6,572 nt of DNA. It comes from an uncultured Opitutia bacterium (GTDB taxonomy: Bacteria > Verrucomicrobiota > Verrucomicrobiia > Opitutales > UBA953). A program made the translations under genes and the position numbers. Below, one piece after another: positions 6,374 to 6,572 of the stretch. The stretch spans positions 1 to 6,572 of the forward strand of contig CAINSX010000158.1 of assembly GCA_903853185.1 (NCBI GenBank), read 5' to 3'. The notes under the pieces were generated by a model. It was not told the DNA's origin, made no database searches, and saw nothing but the letters and a program-made list of their open reading frames with translations. Within the stretch, counting starts at the first letter, position 1. Every line of letters starts with the position of its first letter.

Positions 6374-6414
6374 GCCCTTTTCCGCCCCTCGGATACAGGG
6401 CTAAAATCAGGCAC

Positions 6415-6572
6415 TCAAGCCGGCCCGAAAAAGGCGGCGATCGGACTAAGCGCAGCTTCGCCGGCATCCTCGAGGACATAGTGCCCGGCGTCGGCGAAAA
6501 GGAGCTGCCCGGCGGCCGGGAAACGGGCGATAAAGCCCTCCAGGAAGGACCGGTCGAAGCAGAAGTCCCTCA
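6415..6572 (-). CDS. Alpha/beta-hydrolase, C-terminal part (OleB/haloalkane-dehalogenase-like), truncated by window edge
   Basis: The last 51 residues of a protein encoded on the - strand, entering from beyond the window and stopping at the TGA at 6415-6417. The visible part starts RDFCF, preceded by a partial codon ending in TG that would allow Met, giving the common (G)MRDFCF loop. It then has FLEGFIARFP and the motif DAGHYVLED, where His30 of the visible part (6481-6483) is the expected catalytic-triad histidine. This ending is typical of haloalkane-dehalogenase-like alpha/beta-hydrolases, including OleB, the beta-lactone decarboxylase of long-chain olefin synthesis. The nucleophile elbow and most of the protein are outside, so the substrate cannot be assigned. 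Same strand as gyrB and 233 bp upstream of it; a functional link is not implied. Confidence 0.72.
   Translation of the reverse strand, partial: RDFCFDRSFLEGFIARFPAAGQLLFADAGHYVLEDAGEAALSPIAAFFGPA

Larger units (their letters stand above)
6182..6414. other. gyrB upstream intergenic region
   Basis: These 233 bp separate the stop of the hydrolase gene (TGA at 6415-6417, - strand) from the gyrB start. The segment up to about 6350 is visibly richer in A and T than the flanking genes. It must hold the gyrB promoter unless the hydrolase and gyrB share one transcript. No good intrinsic terminator for the hydrolase gene is seen. Contents described separately: three DnaA-box-like sites, T5 tracts, a long imperfect inverted repeat, promoter-like hexamers and a small + strand ORF. 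Confidence 0.8.

Noticed and set aside
6373..6402. Inverted repeat AGCCCT/AGGGCT downstream of the hydrolase stop as a terminator
   Set aside because: Only six base pairs with an 18-nt loop and no T-tract after it on the - strand.
6165..6479. 104-codon - strand frame overlapping the gyrB start and the hydrolase end
   Set aside because: It overlaps gyrB and the hydrolase in other frames, and its product has no recognisable features.
1..6572. CRISPR arrays, insertion sequences, tRNA/rRNA genes, toxin-antitoxin pairs or phage genes
   Set aside because: No spaced direct-repeat array, terminal inverted repeats, transposase motifs or structural RNA signatures were found; coding density is taken up by core genes.

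Overview
The window carries a housekeeping block from a GC-rich bacterium. The order along the + strand is: the 3' part of an RNA m5U methyltransferase gene (+ strand), a convergent intergenic hairpin, gyrA and gyrB (both - strand, in transcription order gyrB then gyrA, 36 bp apart), a 233-bp lower-GC intergenic region, and the 3' end of an alpha/beta-hydrolase gene (- strand). Protein signatures suggest the Planctomycetota-Verrucomicrobiota-Chlamydiota side of the tree, perhaps Verrucomicrobiota/Opitutae. They include the gram-negative-type long GyrB with a distinctive insert, the GyrA DPPAAYRYTECR active-site context, and an OleB/haloalkane-dehalogenase-like hydrolase. This placement comes from remembered family resemblance, not from a search.

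Region 1-1027: the methyltransferase gene enters from outside the window and stops at 959. gyrA stops at 1025-1027 on the other strand. Between them lies one perfect 10-bp-stem, GNRA-loop hairpin whose T-tract serves the - strand, so it is best read as the gyrBA terminator and may also slow the converging methyltransferase transcript.

Region 1025-6181: gyrB and gyrA form a two-gene unit for the GyrA2GyrB2 gyrase. Both have all catalytic residues and residues of the drug-sensitive type at the main quinolone and novobiocin positions. Neither start codon has a recognisable Shine-Dalgarno sequence.

Region 6182-6414: this is the most interesting non-coding part. It has a tandem pair of DnaA-box-like 9-mers exactly 11 bp apart, a third box-like site in the same orientation 114 bp away, helically spaced T5 tracts and a long imperfect inverted repeat. 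It also holds a 37-codon + strand ORF with a perfect Shine-Dalgarno sequence. The tandem boxes overlap a plausible gyrB promoter, so DnaA control of gyrase, or proximity to a replication origin, are testable ideas.

I see no CRISPR array, insertion sequence, tRNA or rRNA gene, phage gene or clearly novel multi-gene system. The block looks like core chromosome.
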